A DNA stretch of 64,000 nt from Methylobacterium gossipiicola (GCF_900113485.1 NZ_FOPM01000008.1:1-64000), one strand, 5' to 3'; shown: positions 46,107 to 58,824, counted from the first letter of the stretch. Numbers and translations: made by a program. The notes: a model not told the origin generated them from the sequence alone.

Positions 46107-48296
46107 ATGGACATCCGCCAACTTCTCCTCGCGGCCTTCGAGGTCGAGCATCGCGAGCATATCGACGCGATCCGCGCCGCCTTGGCCGCGGACGCGGAGT
46201 CGCGCGACTGGAACGACGTGTTCCGCCGGGCGCACAGCCTCAAGGGCGCGTCGCGGGCCGTGGACCTGCCGGCCGTCGAAGCCGTGGCCCACCGTCTGGA
46301 GACCCTGTTCGACCGCGTCGTCGCGGGCGGTGGCGCCCTCGACCGGTCGGCCGAGGCGGCCGTGCACCTCGCCCTCGACCGGATCGAGGCTTATGTCGGC
46401 GGCCTCACCGACGGAGCCGGCGCACCGATGCCGGACGATGCCCTGCTGGCCCTCGACCGCTGCCTCGACGCCGAAAGCCCTCTTCCGCCGGCACGGGAGC
46501 CACCCGCCCCGGCCGCTCCTCCCCCACCCGTTCCCGCGCCGACGCCGCCCGAACCCTCCGCCGAAGCCGGCGCCCTCCTGCGTGTCCCGGCCGACGCCGT
46601 CGATGCCCTGACACGGGCGAGTCACGAACTCGCCGGCGCCCTCGGGGGGGAGGCCGTCGTTGCCGAGGGGCTGGCCCGGTTGACCCGCCGCGCGGCCGAA
46701 CTCGGCCTCGCCGCCGAGCGCCTGCGCGCCGAGACCACGGCCGCCCTGGATCTGCGCGGCCTCGAGACGGGGCTCCTCGCCCTGGCCCGCGAGGCGGCCG
46801 ACCTGTCGCGCCTGCGCCAGACCGTGGCCACCGCCGTCGAGGCGGCGGCGGCCCGGGTAGCCGAGCAGGCCGAGCGCCTCGCCCTGGTTCCGGCCGAGAC
46901 GGTGTTCGGCGGCTTCCCCCGGGCCCTGCGGGAACTCGCCCGCGAGGGTGGTCTGGATATCGCCGTCCAGACCAGCGGCCTCGATCTTCCCATCGAGCGG
47001 TCGATGCTTCAGTCCCTGAAGGACCCGGTGCTGCACGCCCTGCGCAACACCTTGAGCCACGGGGCCGAGACGCCGGCCGCCCGCGCCGCCCACGGCAAGC
47101 CGCCGGCCCTGACCGTCGGTCTCGAGGTCACCGTCCAGGGCGGTCGTCTCGTCATCGCGGTCCACGACGACGGACGCGGCCCCGACCTCGCCGGCGTGGC
47201 GGAAGCGGCGCGCCGCCGCGGCCTGCCGGTGCCGGAGGACGACCCCGAGGCGCTGCTCGCCCTGGTGTTCGAGGCCGGGCTCTCGACGGCGGCGCAAGTC
47301 GATACTCTGGCGGGGCGCGGCATCGGCCTGTCCGTGGTGGCCGACACCGTGCGGCGCCTCGGGGGACAGGTCCGCCTCGCCCCCCGCGCCCCCTGGGGCA
47401 CGCGTCTCACCATGACGTTGCCCCTGTCGGCGGCGCGGCGCCCGATGGTCCTCGTCGAGGCCGGGGGTGCGACCTACGCCCTGCCGAGTGCCGCCGTCGA
47501 GCGGGTGATCCGCTTCGCGCCGTCCGAGCTCGACCGGGCCATGGGCCGGCCGGTGCTGCGTCTCGCCGCCGAGGGCAGCGCGGGCACGGTGCTGCCGGTC
47601 CTCGGCCTGCGAGACCTCCTGGGAGGGGCCTCGCCGGGGGAACCTGAGGCGGGCGGGCGTCGGCCCGGCCTCGTCCTGCGGGCCGGTGCCCGGCGGGTGG
47701 TCCTGGCCGTCGAGGCTTTGCGCGAGGTTCGGACCCACCTCGTCCTGCCGGCCCCGCCCGTCGGCGCCGATCCGACCCTGGTTTCCGGCACGGTGATCCT
47801 CGGCGACCGGCCCGTCCTCGTCCTCGAACCGGACGGGATCGTCGCCCGCGCGGCCGAGGCCGGTCTGGAGCCGCCGCCCCGGGAAATCCAGGGGGGAACC
47901 ATCGCTCCGGCGTCACGTTCGCCCAAGTTCATCACCATTCTGGTCGTCGATGATTCCATCACCACACGCACCCTGGAGAAGGGCATCCTGGAGGCGGCCG
48001 GTTATCGCGTCGTGGTCTGCGTCGACGGGCAGGACGCCATCGAGCGCCTGCGCGCCGGCATTGAACCCATCGCCCTCGTCCTCGCCGATGTGGAGATGCC
48101 GCGCCTCGACGGGTTCGGCCTGCTCAAGGCCATCCGGGCGGAGGAGACCCTGGCTCGCCTGCCGGTCATCCTGATGACCTCGCGGGGCGACGCCGAGGAC
48201 GTGGCCCGGGGGCTCGAACTCGGGGCCGACGCCTACCTCACCAAGCAGAGCTTCGACCAGCGCCGCCTCCTCGAGACCATCGGGCAATTGCTGTGA
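46107..48296 (+). CDS. cheA: CheA hybrid kinase with C-terminal receiver
   Basis: 729 residues. HPt domain with phospho-acceptor H43 (RRAHSLKGASRAV), a Pro-rich linker, dimerisation and HATPase regions (the N box reads LHALRNTLSHGAE, and IAVHDDGRGPDLAGV and GRGIGLSVVADTVRRLGG follow), a CheW-like regulatory domain, and a receiver (TILVVDDSITTRTLEKGI, LVLADVEMPRLDGFG). The fused receiver is the WspE/FrzE layout, with phosphate flow inside one protein. Confidence 0.92.
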   Translation: MDIRQLLLAAFEVEHREHIDAIRAALAADAESRDWNDVFRRAHSLKGASRAVDLPAVEAVAHRLETLFDRVVAGGGALDRSAEAAVHLALDRIEAYVGGLTDGAGAPMPDDALLALDRCLDAESPLPPAREPPAPAAPPPPVPAPTPPEPSAEAGALLRVPADAVDALTRASHELAGALGGEAVVAEGLARLTRRAAELGLAAERLRAETTAALDLRGLETGLLALAREAADLSRLRQTVATAVEAAAARVAEQAERLALVPAETVFGGFPRALRELAREGGLDIAVQTSGLDLPIERSMLQSLKDPVLHALRNTLSHGAETPAARAAHGKPPALTVGLEVTVQGGRLVIAVHDDGRGPDLAGVAEAARRRGLPVPEDDPEALLALVFEAGLSTAAQVDTLAGRGIGLSVVADTVRRLGGQVRLAPRAPWGTRLTMTLPLSAARRPMVLVEAGGATYALPSAAVERVIRFAPSELDRAMGRPVLRLAAEGSAGTVLPVLGLRDLLGGASPGEPEAGGRRPGLVLRAGARRVVLAVEALREVRTHLVLPAPPVGADPTLVSGTVILGDRPVLVLEPDGIVARAAEAGLEPPPREIQGGTIAPASRSPKFITILVVDDSITTRTLEKGILEAAGYRVVVCVDGQDAIERLRAGIEPIALVLADVEMPRLDGFGLLKAIRAEETLARLPVILMTSRGDAEDVARGLELGADAYLTKQSFDQRRLLETIGQLL

Positions 48297-49381
48297 CCGG
48301 ACTTTCCACCACCGCTGCCCCGCGCGTGCGGGTGATGCTCGTCGAGGATTCCCTCGTGGTGCGTCAGCTCCTTATCCACATCGTCGGTCGCGATGCCCGC
48401 CTGGAGATCGTGGCCGCCGTGGCATCCGGTGAAGAGGCCCTGGCCGCCCTCGCGACCGCCCGGCCCGATGTGATTTCCATGGATATCCGCTTGCCCGGCA
48501 TCGACGGGCTGGAGACCACCCGCCGGATCATGGCCGAGCAGCCGACGCCCATCGTGGTGGTGGCCGATGCTGTCGAGGATTCGTCCCTGCGGATCTCCAT
48601 GAACGCCCTGCGGGCCGGTGCTCTCTCGGTGGTGGAGAAGCCCGTCGCCACCACCCATGCGGGTTACGAGGCCGTGGCGACGCAGATCTGCACGCAGCTG
48701 CGCATCATGGCCGACGTGCCGGTGATCCGCCGCCGCGCCATCGGGGCCGAATGGGCCGGGAAGGCCCGGGATTTCAGCGCGCCCCCGCCCGTCCCGCGCG
48801 GGGCGGCTCCGAGCCTGGTCGCCATCGCCGCCTCCACGGGCGGTCCCCCCGCCCTCGCCCGCGTCATCGGCGCCCTGCCGCTGGATTTTCCCCTGCCGGT
48901 CCTCGTGGTTCAGCATATGGGCGCGGCCTTCATGGAAGGCTTCGCCGCCTGGCTGAACGGCGTCGTCGGGCTCAGTGTCACCCTGGCGCGGGAGGGCGAG
49001 CGTCCGGAAGCCGGCCGCGTCTACGTGGCGCCGGGCGACCGCCACCTCGAACTCTCCCCCTGCGGCACCCTGCGCATCACCGACGCCGCCCCCGTCGGCG
49101 GTCAGCGTCCCGCCGCCACTGCCCTGTTCCGAAGCCTCGCCCGGAATGCGGGAGCGCGCGGGGTCGGCGTGCTCCTCACCGGCATGGGCGAGGACGGGGC
49201 CGCGGGGCTCCTCGACATGCGCCGCGCCGGAGCCATCACCGTGGCGGAGGACGAGAGCACGGCGGTGGTGTTCGGCATGCCGGCCGCCGCCATCCGCATG
49301 GGCGCCGCCGGCCACGTGCTGCCCCTCGACCGGGTGGCGGCCCACCTGACCCGGATCGTCGCCGGGGGATCGGCCTCGTGA
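48293..49381 (+). CDS. cheB: CheB methylesterase
   Basis: 362 residues. Receiver with DVISMDIRLPGIDGLETT, then the esterase domain with the serine in IAASTGGPPAL, histidine in LVVQHMGAAFMEG and aspartate in LTGMGEDGAAGL. Removes receptor methyl groups, paired with CheR. GTG start overlaps the CheA stop (GTGA), and the gene end overlaps the next kinase. Confidence 0.94.
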   Translation: MTGLSTTAAPRVRVMLVEDSLVVRQLLIHIVGRDARLEIVAAVASGEEALAALATARPDVISMDIRLPGIDGLETTRRIMAEQPTPIVVVADAVEDSSLRISMNALRAGALSVVEKPVATTHAGYEAVATQICTQLRIMADVPVIRRRAIGAEWAGKARDFSAPPPVPRGAAPSLVAIAASTGGPPALARVIGALPLDFPLPVLVVQHMGAAFMEGFAAWLNGVVGLSVTLAREGERPEAGRVYVAPGDRHLELSPCGTLRITDAAPVGGQRPAATALFRSLARNAGARGVGVLLTGMGEDGAAGLLDMRRAGAITVAEDESTAVVFGMPAAAIRMGAAGHVLPLDRVAAHLTRIVAGGSAS

Positions 49382-51119
49382 GCGCCGCGCCGCGCCTCCT
49401 CCTCGTGGAGGATTCCGAGACCCAGGCCCTCGAACTGCGCCTGCTCCTCGAATCCCATGGCTTTTCCGTCGAGCGTTGCGCCACGGCGGAAGCGGCCCTC
49501 GACCACCTCAACACCCGCCTGCCCGACCTCGTGGTCGCCGACCACCACCTGCCCGGCATGAACGGCGACGAGTTCGCCCGGCAACTGCGCCTGTCCCTGC
49601 GCACCCGCGCCCTGCCCCTCTTGATGCTGACGGGGGCGCGGGACGGCGAGCGCCAGGGCCTGGAGAGCGGCGCCGATGCCTACGTGGCGAAATCCGCCGA
49701 CCGCGACATCCTGATCCTGCGCATCCGCGCCCTCCTGCGCGAGCGTCAGGGCGGCGCCTCGGAAGGACCCGGCGCCTCGGGCTTCCGGCGCGGGCGCGTC
49801 CTCGTCGTCGATGGCAGCGCCACCTACCGCACCTTCCTGGCCGGGCTGCTCGCCCATGAGGGCCACGTCGTCAGCGCGGCCGAAAATCCGGAGGCGGCCC
49901 TCGCTGCCCTCGACGCGGACGGGGCGGCGTTCGATTGCGTCACCGTCGATCTCCTTGGCCCCGCCTATGACGGCCTCGCCCTCTGCCACGCCATCGACGC
50001 CCGCCGGGCGGCCGGGCTCGCCGCCCGGGTGGCGGACGTGGCCCCCGGCGCGGTCCATGCTGCCGCCTGCGAGCCCGGCACGCCGACCTTCCACATCGTC
50101 GGCATCAGCGGCAGCAGCCCGGCCAAGGATTTCCTCGTCGCCGCCTTCGCGGCGGGCGCCGACGACGTGGTGTCCAAGGTCGACGGCGAGGTGCTGGTGA
50201 TGCGGGTGCGCAGCCTCGTGCGGCGCAAGCTCCTCGAAGAGGACAACCGTCGCATCGCCGGGGAATTCGGTGCCCGCGAGCGGGCCCTGGAGCGGGCCAG
50301 GGCCGAGGCCGAGGCGGCCGAAGCCCGCGCGGCCCTGGCGGGCGCCCTGGAACGGGCCAATGCCGACCTCGCCACCGCCAACCGCAAGCTCACGGATGCC
50401 CAGGCCAAGCTCGTCCAGGCGGCCAAGATGGCGTCCCTCGGGGAGCTCGTCGCCGGCATCGCACACGAGATCAACAACCCCCTCGCCTTCATTCTCGCCC
50501 ACCAGAGCACCGTCGAACGGTTGATCGGTGAGGTGATCGAGGCCCCGGACGATGCCGAGGCGGGACGGCGCCTGAAGAAGTGCGGCGACCGCGTCGGCGC
50601 CATGCGGATGGGCCTCACGCGCATCCAGGACCTCGTCCTCAACCTCCGGAAATTTTCCCGCCTCGACGAGGGCGAGCGCACCCGCGTCAACGTGCCGGAG
50701 GCCATCGAGACGGTGCTGGCCCTGATCCAGCACAAGCTCGGCGACCGCATCACCGTGCGCTCCACCTTCGAGGGTCGCCCGGAGATCCACTGCACCCCGG
50801 CGCTCCTGAATCAGGTGGTGATGAACATCCTTGGCAATGCCGCCGACGCCATGCCGGAGACCGGCACCATCACGATTCTCACCACGAGCACCGACGAGAC
50901 CGACGAGATCCGCATCTCCGACACCGGACCGGGTATTCCCGAAGCGTTGCGCGAGAAGATTTTCGAGCCGTTCTTCACCACCAAGCCCGTGGGAGCCGGG
51001 ACCGGCCTCGGCCTCGCGATTGCCTACTCCGTCGTACAAGCGCATAGCGGCTCCCTCACGGTCGAGACCGCTCCGGGCGGCGGAGCCTGTTTCATCATCG
51101 GCATTCCCCGGCAGACGCG

Positions 51120-51123
<4 letters not shown>
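49378..51123 (+). CDS. Hybrid protein: two receivers plus histidine kinase
   Basis: 581 residues. Receiver 1 ([30 protein letters not shown]), receiver 2 ([31 protein letters not shown], with its later part interrupted by non-family sequence before the kinase), a coiled coil of Ala/Glu/Arg, then the kinase with [18 protein letters not shown] and [28 protein letters not shown]. No membrane segment. GTG overlaps cheB (GTGA). A soluble output or relay of the chemosensory array. Confidence 0.88.
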
Positions 51124-52997
<1,874 letters not shown>

Positions 52998-53099
52998 GCC
53001 TCCCGTCCCGGACGTCCGCAGCCTCCGGAAGAGCCGTTGCCCCCCGGCGCTAATCGGGCCAAAGCACGTTCAACCCGTCCCGACAGCCGCAGAGCCGCC

Positions 53100-53936
53100 G
53101 TGCCCCCTCCTCCCTCGCAGTTGCAGACCCTGCTGCCCGATCTCGGGCAGCGCGTCCTCGTCATGGGCATCCTCAACGTCACGCCGGATTCGTTCTCCGA
53201 CGGGGGGCGCTTCGCCGATCCGGAGCCGGCTCGCGCGCAAGGCCAGACCCTGGTGGCCGAGGGCGCGGCCCTCATCGACATCGGCGGCGAATCGACCCGG
53301 CCGGGCCATACGCCGGTCTCGGCCGAAGAGGAGCAGGCCCGCATCCTGCCGGTGATCCGCGATCTCAGCCAACGCCTGCCCGTGCCGATCTCCATCGACA
53401 CCTACAAGGCATCCACGGCCCGCGTCGCCCTCGCGGCCGGCGCCCGCATCGTCAACGACGTCTGGGGGCTCCAGCGCGAGCCCGACATCGCCCGCGTCGC
53501 CGCCGATCACGGCGCGCCCGTGATGATCATGCACAACCGCGAGACCGTGGAGCCGGAGATCGACATCATCGCCGACATGCTGCGGTTCTTCGAGCGTTCC
53601 CTCATGATCGCCCGCGACGCCGGCATCCGCGACGCCGACATCGTCCTCGATCCCGGCATCGGCTTCGGCAAGAGCTGGGGGCAGCACCTCGAAGCCCTGC
53701 GCCGCCTGCCAGAGATCGTGGCCCTCGGTTTTCCCGTCCTCGTCGGCGTCTCCCGCAAATCCCTCCTCGGGCGCCTGCACGACACCGAGACCAAACCCGC
53801 CGACCGCCTGTTCGGCTCGGTGGCGAGCCATGTGCTGGCCGCCACCCTCGGCGCCGGAATCGTGCGCGTCCACGATGTCCGCCCCCATGTCGACGCCCTG
53901 CGGGTGGTGGACGCCGTGATGAGGGTTGAGCCATGA
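53100..53936 (+). CDS. folP: Dihydropteroate synthase
   Basis: Condenses hydroxymethyl-dihydropterin pyrophosphate with 4-aminobenzoate in folate synthesis. 278 residues from GTG 53100. Motifs MGILNVTPDSFSDGG, DIGGESTRPGHTPV, IVNDVWGL, DPGIGFGKSW and GVSRKSLLG. The frame is open to TTG 53037 but the extra residues are not family-like. The stop overlaps the folB ATG. Confidence 0.94.
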   Translation: MPPPPSQLQTLLPDLGQRVLVMGILNVTPDSFSDGGRFADPEPARAQGQTLVAEGAALIDIGGESTRPGHTPVSAEEEQARILPVIRDLSQRLPVPISIDTYKASTARVALAAGARIVNDVWGLQREPDIARVAADHGAPVMIMHNRETVEPEIDIIADMLRFFERSLMIARDAGIRDADIVLDPGIGFGKSWGQHLEALRRLPEIVALGFPVLVGVSRKSLLGRLHDTETKPADRLFGSVASHVLAATLGAGIVRVHDVRPHVDALRVVDAVMRVEP

Positions 53937-54310
53937 CCGACCGCATCCTCGTCCAGCGCATCGCGGTCTTCGCCTATCACGGGCTGCTGGAGGAAGAAGC
54001 GCGCCTCGGCCAACGCTTCTACGTTTCCCTCGATTGCCGCCTCGACCTCGCGCCCGCCGGTCGTTCCGACGACGTCGCCCACACGGTGAGCTACGCCGAC
54101 CTCACCGAGATCGTCACCCGCATCGCCACGCAACGGCGCTTCGCCCTCATCGAGGCCCTGGCGGAAGCCATCGCGGCCGAGATCCTGGCCCGGCACACCC
54201 TGGTCGCGTCCGTGAGCGTGCGGGTGGACAAGCCGAGTGCCCCGGTGCCGGCGGTGATCGAGGGCGTCGCCATCGCGATCACCCGCCACCGCGCCGGATA
54301 CGCCTCGTGA
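53933..54310 (+). CDS. folB: Dihydroneopterin aldolase
   Basis: 125 residues, full length. IAVFAYHGLLEEEARLGQRF near the N terminus, VSYADLTEIVTRI in the middle and SVRVDKPSAPVPA at the end. Cleaves dihydroneopterin to the hydroxymethyl-pterin for folK. Overlaps both neighbours by four bases. Confidence 0.92.
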   Translation: MTDRILVQRIAVFAYHGLLEEEARLGQRFYVSLDCRLDLAPAGRSDDVAHTVSYADLTEIVTRIATQRRFALIEALAEAIAAEILARHTLVASVSVRVDKPSAPVPAVIEGVAIAITRHRAGYAS

Positions 54311-54786
54311 AGACCGCTTATCTCGGCCTCGGCAGCAACATCGGCGACAAGGCCGCCACCCTCGCTGAGGCGGTGGCGCGCCTCGCCGTGACGCCGGGGA
54401 TCCGCATCACGGCGCGTTCGGCCGATTACCGCACGCCCCCCTGGGGCGACACCGATCAGGACTGGTTCCTCAACGCGGCCCTCGGCATCGAGACGGCGCT
54501 GTCGCCGCACGATCTGCTGGAGGCGGGCCTCGCCATCGAGACCGCCATGGGCCGGGTGCGCGAGCGGCGCTGGGGGCCGAGGGTCATCGACATCGACGTG
54601 CTGTCCTACGAGGGCGCGACCATCACGGACGAGCGCCTCGTCCTGCCGCACCGCTTCGTGCGCGAGCGCGCCTTCGTGTTGGTGCCGCTCGCCGAGATCG
54701 CCCCCGACCTCGTCATCGGCCCCGAGACCGTGGCGCAGGCCCTGGGCAAACTCGACACCACGGGGATCACGCGGAACCCGACCTGA
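54307..54786 (+). CDS. folK: 6-hydroxymethyl-7,8-dihydropterin pyrophosphokinase
   Basis: 159 residues. YLGLGSNIGDKAATL at the N terminus, WFLNAALGIET and the signature RRWGPRVIDIDVLSYEG. GTG start overlaps the folB stop (GTGA). Completes the folP-folB-folK operon. Pterin steps shared with H4MPT synthesis lie close by. Confidence 0.94.
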   Translation: MKTAYLGLGSNIGDKAATLAEAVARLAVTPGIRITARSADYRTPPWGDTDQDWFLNAALGIETALSPHDLLEAGLAIETAMGRVRERRWGPRVIDIDVLSYEGATITDERLVLPHRFVRERAFVLVPLAEIAPDLVIGPETVAQALGKLDTTGITRNPT

Positions 54787-54787
54787 A

Positions 54788-54818
54788 CGAAAGAAGCCGG
54801 GCGCTTGGGCGTCCCGGC
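54788..54818 (-). terminator. Terminator downstream of xoxJ
   Basis: Stem GCCGGGACGC / GCGCCCGGC with one bulged base and loop CCAA on the minus strand, running into TTCTTTCG. Also placed just after folK on the plus strand. Confidence 0.5.
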
Positions 54819-54831
54819 CGTCTCGGATTGT

Positions 54832-55686
54832 TCAGGGCTTGGCGGGCTTGAGGAGCTTGTTGCCCTCTTCCTCCAGCAATGGCACGTCGTAGTCCCGTAA
54901 CACCGCCTCGATATCGGCCCGCCGCTTGCGCAGGATCGTGTTGAGGGTCCGCTTCCAGTCGTTCTCCTCCATCCGTACGCCGAGGGCGATGCGGAAGGTG
55001 AGCGGCGGCCGGTCGGGCTCTTCGAGGAGTGGCGTCACGGTCATCGGGACGCCACTCTGCTTGGCCAGCCAGCCGGCGGCCGGCCCCCACAGGATCGCCG
55101 CGTCGATGCGCTTCTCGGCAAGATCGGAGATCACCTCGGCCGCGATGGTCTGGTGCTTGCGCGCCGGATCGAGCTGATACGGCGCATAGGCCTTCATCGC
55201 GCTTACGAGGCCGAGTTCACCCATGCGGTTCACCGGGGGCGTGCCGCCGATGACCCCGATGGATTTGCCCTTGAGGCGGGGATCGTCGAGGCGTGTCACG
55301 CCATCGAGATCACCCTTGCGGGTGACCAGAGTGTAGGCCGACCGGTAATACGGATTGGTGTGTTGAACCAACTCGCCGCCGGACGCCGACCCCATGATGA
55401 CGTCGCACAGACCGGTGCCGAGGGTGTTGCGCACGAAGCCCGGCCCCTGGGTCAGCCAGTAATACCGGACCTTGACCTTCAGTTCCTCGGCGATGATCGC
55501 CGCGATCCGGTTCTCGAACCCGTCCTCCTTGCGCTCGGAGAACGGCATGTTGCCCGGATCACCGCAGACGCGCAGGGTGTCGGTGGTGACGAGGTCGGGC
55601 AGCGATTGCGCCAACGCGGGCCGCGCCCCTGCTGCGGTGAGCAGGAGCGCGACGGCGAGGCCGGTACGGGCGCCAGAGCGGATCAT
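54832..55686 (-). CDS. xoxJ: XoxJ, periplasmic binding-protein-like methanol oxidation protein
   Basis: 284 residues. Signal peptide GARTGLAVALLLTAAGARPALA, then TLRVCGDPGNMPFSERKEDGFENRIAAI, close to the family of MxaJ/XoxJ proteins with a solute-binding fold. Thought to help load or activate XoxF. The ATG at 55686 overlaps the xoxG stop (TAATG), with AAGGAG 13 bases upstream. Last gene of xoxF-G-J. Confidence 0.92.
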   Translation of the reverse strand: MIRSGARTGLAVALLLTAAGARPALAQSLPDLVTTDTLRVCGDPGNMPFSERKEDGFENRIAAIIAEELKVKVRYYWLTQGPGFVRNTLGTGLCDVIMGSASGGELVQHTNPYYRSAYTLVTRKGDLDGVTRLDDPRLKGKSIGVIGGTPPVNRMGELGLVSAMKAYAPYQLDPARKHQTIAAEVISDLAEKRIDAAILWGPAAGWLAKQSGVPMTVTPLLEEPDRPPLTFRIALGVRMEENDWKRTLNTILRKRRADIEAVLRDYDVPLLEEEGNKLLKPAKP

Positions 55687-56291
55687 TAGCCGCCCAGGCA
55701 CTCCTTCTCGGCCTTCCGGGCGGCCTCGGGCTTCTCTTCCTTGTCCGTCGGACGGATGCGCGGCATGGCGCCGGACGCGCGGGCCTTCAAGTAGACGTAG
55801 AGATCGTCAGCGTAGCACATGACGTTCTTGTTGTCGCCGAAGGCGGGCATCACCCGCTCCTGCCCGGCCTGCGAATCGCGCTTGCCGCCGGCGAGGATGC
55901 CGATGAACTCCTCGTAGTTGATGGTCTTGAGCGAGTCCTTCAGGGCCGGGGCGTAGGTCGAGCCCATGGCGTCGGGACCGTGACAGACGTGGCACTCGGC
56001 ATGGTAACGGCGGTAGCCCGAATAGGCGTACCAGTCGAACTTCTTGCCGTCGTTGGTGATGTGGTAGGTCGGATGACCTTCCTTGTCGAAATACTTGCCG
56101 TCCTCGACCTTCACGGCAGCGAAGTTGTCGATCAGCTTCTGATCTTTGTCGGGCGCGTTGGGGTCGAGCTGGTTAGCGAGCGCCGGATCAGCCTTCTTCG
56201 CGTCCTCGGCCTGAGCCACGAAGGCCGTGGCGGATACGAGGGCGAGGGCTGCCGCGAACGGACGAAGGACGGCTCTATTGATGGTATACAA
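55686..56291 (-). CDS. xoxG: XoxG cytochrome c, electron acceptor of XoxF
   Basis: 201 residues. Signal peptide to about residue 28 (ATAFVAQA), heme attachment C100-H-V-C-H104 (ECHVCHGPDAMG) and the probable axial methionine M148 (RVMPAFGDNK). Class I-like c-type cytochrome that takes electrons from XoxF to the respiratory chain. 134 bases after xoxF, overlapping xoxJ. Confidence 0.94.
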   Translation of the reverse strand: MYTINRAVLRPFAAALALVSATAFVAQAEDAKKADPALANQLDPNAPDKDQKLIDNFAAVKVEDGKYFDKEGHPTYHITNDGKKFDWYAYSGYRRYHAECHVCHGPDAMGSTYAPALKDSLKTINYEEFIGILAGGKRDSQAGQERVMPAFGDNKNVMCYADDLYVYLKARASGAMPRIRPTDKEEKPEAARKAEKECLGG

Positions 56292-56425
56292 CGACGTTTC
56301 TCCCGGGAACGCACTGTCGGCCGAGGACCGAGCGGTCTGCGTATAATTTGTCTAATCCTAACCAGAAAGGTGCCGGCGCAGAAATCCGCGCCGACACCCA
56401 AGTTCTTCAGATCACGTGCGACCGA

Positions 56426-58228
56426 TTAGTTCGGCAGCGAGAAGACGGTCAGCTGGCCGCCGAGGTTGGTGTAGTTCGAGAGGGCGGCGTAGCCACCCAC
56501 CGCGCCGAGACCGGCGTTCGGGTCGGTCAGGCCGGCCGCGAGGCCGATGCCGGCCCAGCCACCGACACCCGACAGGATGCCGACGTACTGCTTGCCCTTG
56601 TGCTGGTAGGTCATCACGTTGCCGATGATGCCCGACGGGGTCTTGAACTTGTAGAGTTCCTTACCCGTCTTGGAGTCGACGGCCTTCAGGTAACCCTCGA
56701 GGGTGCCGTAGAACACCACGTCACCGGCGGTGGCGAGGGCGCCGGACCACACCGAGAACTGCTCGGGGTTCGACCACTTGATCTGGCCCTTCACGCCGTC
56801 CCAGGCGATGAAGTTACCCATGCCGCCGTGGCTGCCGGGAGCCGGGTACATGGCCAGGGTCGCGCCGACATAGGGCTGACCGGGGGTGTAGGACACCCGG
56901 AACGGCTCGTAATCCATGCAGACGTGGTTGGTGGGCACATAGAACAGGCCGGTCTTCGGCGAGTAGGCCGCAGGCTGCTGGTCCTTGGTGCCGAGAGCGG
57001 CGGGGCAGATACCCTTGGAGTTGGTATCCTCACCGTTCTGCTCGGTGGAGTACTTGGCCTGGACGAGGGGGCGACCGTAGTTCTTCGAGCCCTTGTCCAT
57101 ATCGACCTTGGAGGCCCAGTTCACCACCGGATCGAACTTCTCGGCAACGAGGAGCTCGCCGGTGCCGCGATCGAGGGTGTAGCCGAAGCCGTTACGGTCG
57201 AAGTGGGTGAGGAGCGCACGCTCCTTGCCGTCGACCTTCTGATCCGTGAGGATCATCTCGTTGATGCCGTCGTAGTCCCACTCGTCGTGGGGGGTCATCT
57301 GGTAGACCCACTTGGCCATGCCGGTGTCGGGGTTACGCGCCCAGATGGTCATGGACCACTTGTTGTCGCCCGGACGCTGCTTCGGGTTCCAGGTCGAGGG
57401 GTTGCCCGAGCCGTAGTACATCAGGTCGAGCTTGGGATCGTAGGAGAACCAGCCCCAGGTGCAGCCGCCACCGGTCTTCCACTGATCGCCTTCCCAGGTC
57501 TTGATCGAGGAATCCTTGCCGACCGGCTTGCCGAGCGACGTGGTCTGCTCCGGATCGACCAGCAGCTCCTCGTCGGGGCCGACGGAGTAACCGCGCCACA
57601 CCTTCTTGCCGGTCTTGGAATCGTAGGCGGTCACGTGGCACCGCACACCGAACTCGCCGCCCGAGACGCCGACGACGATCTTGTCCTTCACGGGCAGGAC
57701 GGTGGCGGTGTTGGTCTCACCCTTCTTGGGGTCGCCGTTGACGACGGACCAGTTCACCTTGCCCGACTTGGCGTCGAGGGAGACGACGGTGGTGTCGGCC
57801 TGGTGGAGGATGATGGCGCCGTCGGCATAGGCGAGGCCACGGTTGACCGTGTCGCAGCACATGACCGGGATCACCGACGGGTCCTGCTTCGGCTCGTACT
57901 TCCAGACGATCACGCCGTCCTTGTCGAGATCGAGGGCGTAGACGATGTTCGGGAAGGGGGTGTGGACGTACATCATGTTGCCGACGACGAGGGGCGACCC
58001 CTCGTGACCGCGCAGAACGCCCGTCGAGAACGTCCAGGCCACCTGGAGCTGCTTGACGTTGCCGGCGTTGATCTGGTCCAGCTTGGAATAGCGGGTGTTG
58101 CCGTAATCGACGGTCTGGAGCACCTGCTCGGCCGGGTTGGCCGTGTGCTTCAGAACGTCTTCGTTGGCGAGAACCGGGGCAGACGCCACCAAGCCAGCGC
58201 CGAGTGCGAGAAGGTGAACCGCTCTCAT
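56426..58228 (-). CDS. xoxF: Lanthanide-dependent methanol dehydrogenase XoxF
   Basis: 600 residues. Periplasmic PQQ enzyme oxidising methanol. Signal peptide [21 protein letters not shown]. Features: the vicinal disulfide C124-C125 ([10 protein letters not shown]), the propeller W motifs, catalytic D318 and the extra acidic D320 ([11 protein letters not shown]), the second aspartate that binds the lanthanide and is replaced by alanine in calcium-dependent MxaF. The ATG 58228 is preceded by GGAGGA. No calcium-type mxaF appears in the window. Confidence 0.96.
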   Translation of the reverse strand: MRAVHLLALGAGLVASAPVLANEDVLKHTANPAEQVLQTVDYGNTRYSKLDQINAGNVKQLQVAWTFSTGVLRGHEGSPLVVGNMMYVHTPFPNIVYALDLDKDGVIVWKYEPKQDPSVIPVMCCDTVNRGLAYADGAIILHQADTTVVSLDAKSGKVNWSVVNGDPKKGETNTATVLPVKDKIVVGVSGGEFGVRCHVTAYDSKTGKKVWRGYSVGPDEELLVDPEQTTSLGKPVGKDSSIKTWEGDQWKTGGGCTWGWFSYDPKLDLMYYGSGNPSTWNPKQRPGDNKWSMTIWARNPDTGMAKWVYQMTPHDEWDYDGINEMILTDQKVDGKERALLTHFDRNGFGYTLDRGTGELLVAEKFDPVVNWASKVDMDKGSKNYGRPLVQAKYSTEQNGEDTNSKGICPAALGTKDQQPAAYSPKTGLFYVPTNHVCMDYEPFRVSYTPGQPYVGATLAMYPAPGSHGGMGNFIAWDGVKGQIKWSNPEQFSVWSGALATAGDVVFYGTLEGYLKAVDSKTGKELYKFKTPSGIIGNVMTYQHKGKQYVGILSGVGGWAGIGLAAGLTDPNAGLGAVGGYAALSNYTNLGGQLTVFSLPN

Positions 58229-58271
58229 GCATTCCTCCGACAAGTCTTGACACCCCGCCTCCGCGTATCTT

Positions 58272-58291
58272 CCGATGCGGAGGCCGATGCG
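58272..58291. repeat. CCGATGCG direct repeat in the xoxF leader
   Basis: CCGATGCG at 58272-58279 and 58284-58291, 12 bases apart start to start, just inside the leader palindrome. Confidence 0.5.
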
Positions 58292-58758
58292 ACCTGCTGT
58301 TTGCGACGGGATATATTGCGCTTCCGTAGCGGGCGACCGGCGGGAAGGCCCTGTCGGGTCTTGATCCTGCCGGTCTGACCGGGGTCCGCTATCCCTTTGC
58401 GGCGCCCCTCGAAACCGAAGCTTGAATGAACTCTAAGAAAATTCTCGGGCGCGTCAACTCAGTTTATGTGAGTTTCCTGAGGCTAGGCGGTCGCCGTGGA
58501 AGCCCCAGTCTTGACGGATGTCGCTTAATGCTGCGCCGCAAAAGATGTTGCATCGCAAAAATAGCCTTTTGTCGATCAAGGCATTTTATAAGAGGGCGGC
58601 CCATTTATGCGTGAGGTGCATGAAGTTGGAGGATTTTGCTGGGTGAATGCGCCCCCTGCGGTGCTTTTGGGCCCGAATTGGAAGAGATCGTGATGCCGTT
58701 CAAAACGGTTCGGAATCGATGCATCATAATTCCACGCTTCGCATCGCCCGTGCATTGG

Positions 58759-58824
58759 TCCGATGCGGCGAAAATCCGATGCGGCGGATCGCGACGCCCC
58801 TCGATGCGTTGTCTCGCCGCATCG
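58759..58824. repeat. CCGATGCG box cluster far upstream of xoxF
   Basis: TCCGATGCGGCG twice (58759-58770 and 58775-58786, 16 bases apart), then TCGATGCG (58801-58808) and CGCCGCATCG in the opposite orientation (58815-58824). Same core as the leader pair, so a candidate DNA-binding motif. Confidence 0.45.

Noticed and set aside
43503..47738. Open antisense frame of more than 1400 codons across the chemosensory operon
   Set aside because: Caused by GC bias in the codon positions of the real genes; contains no recognisable domain.
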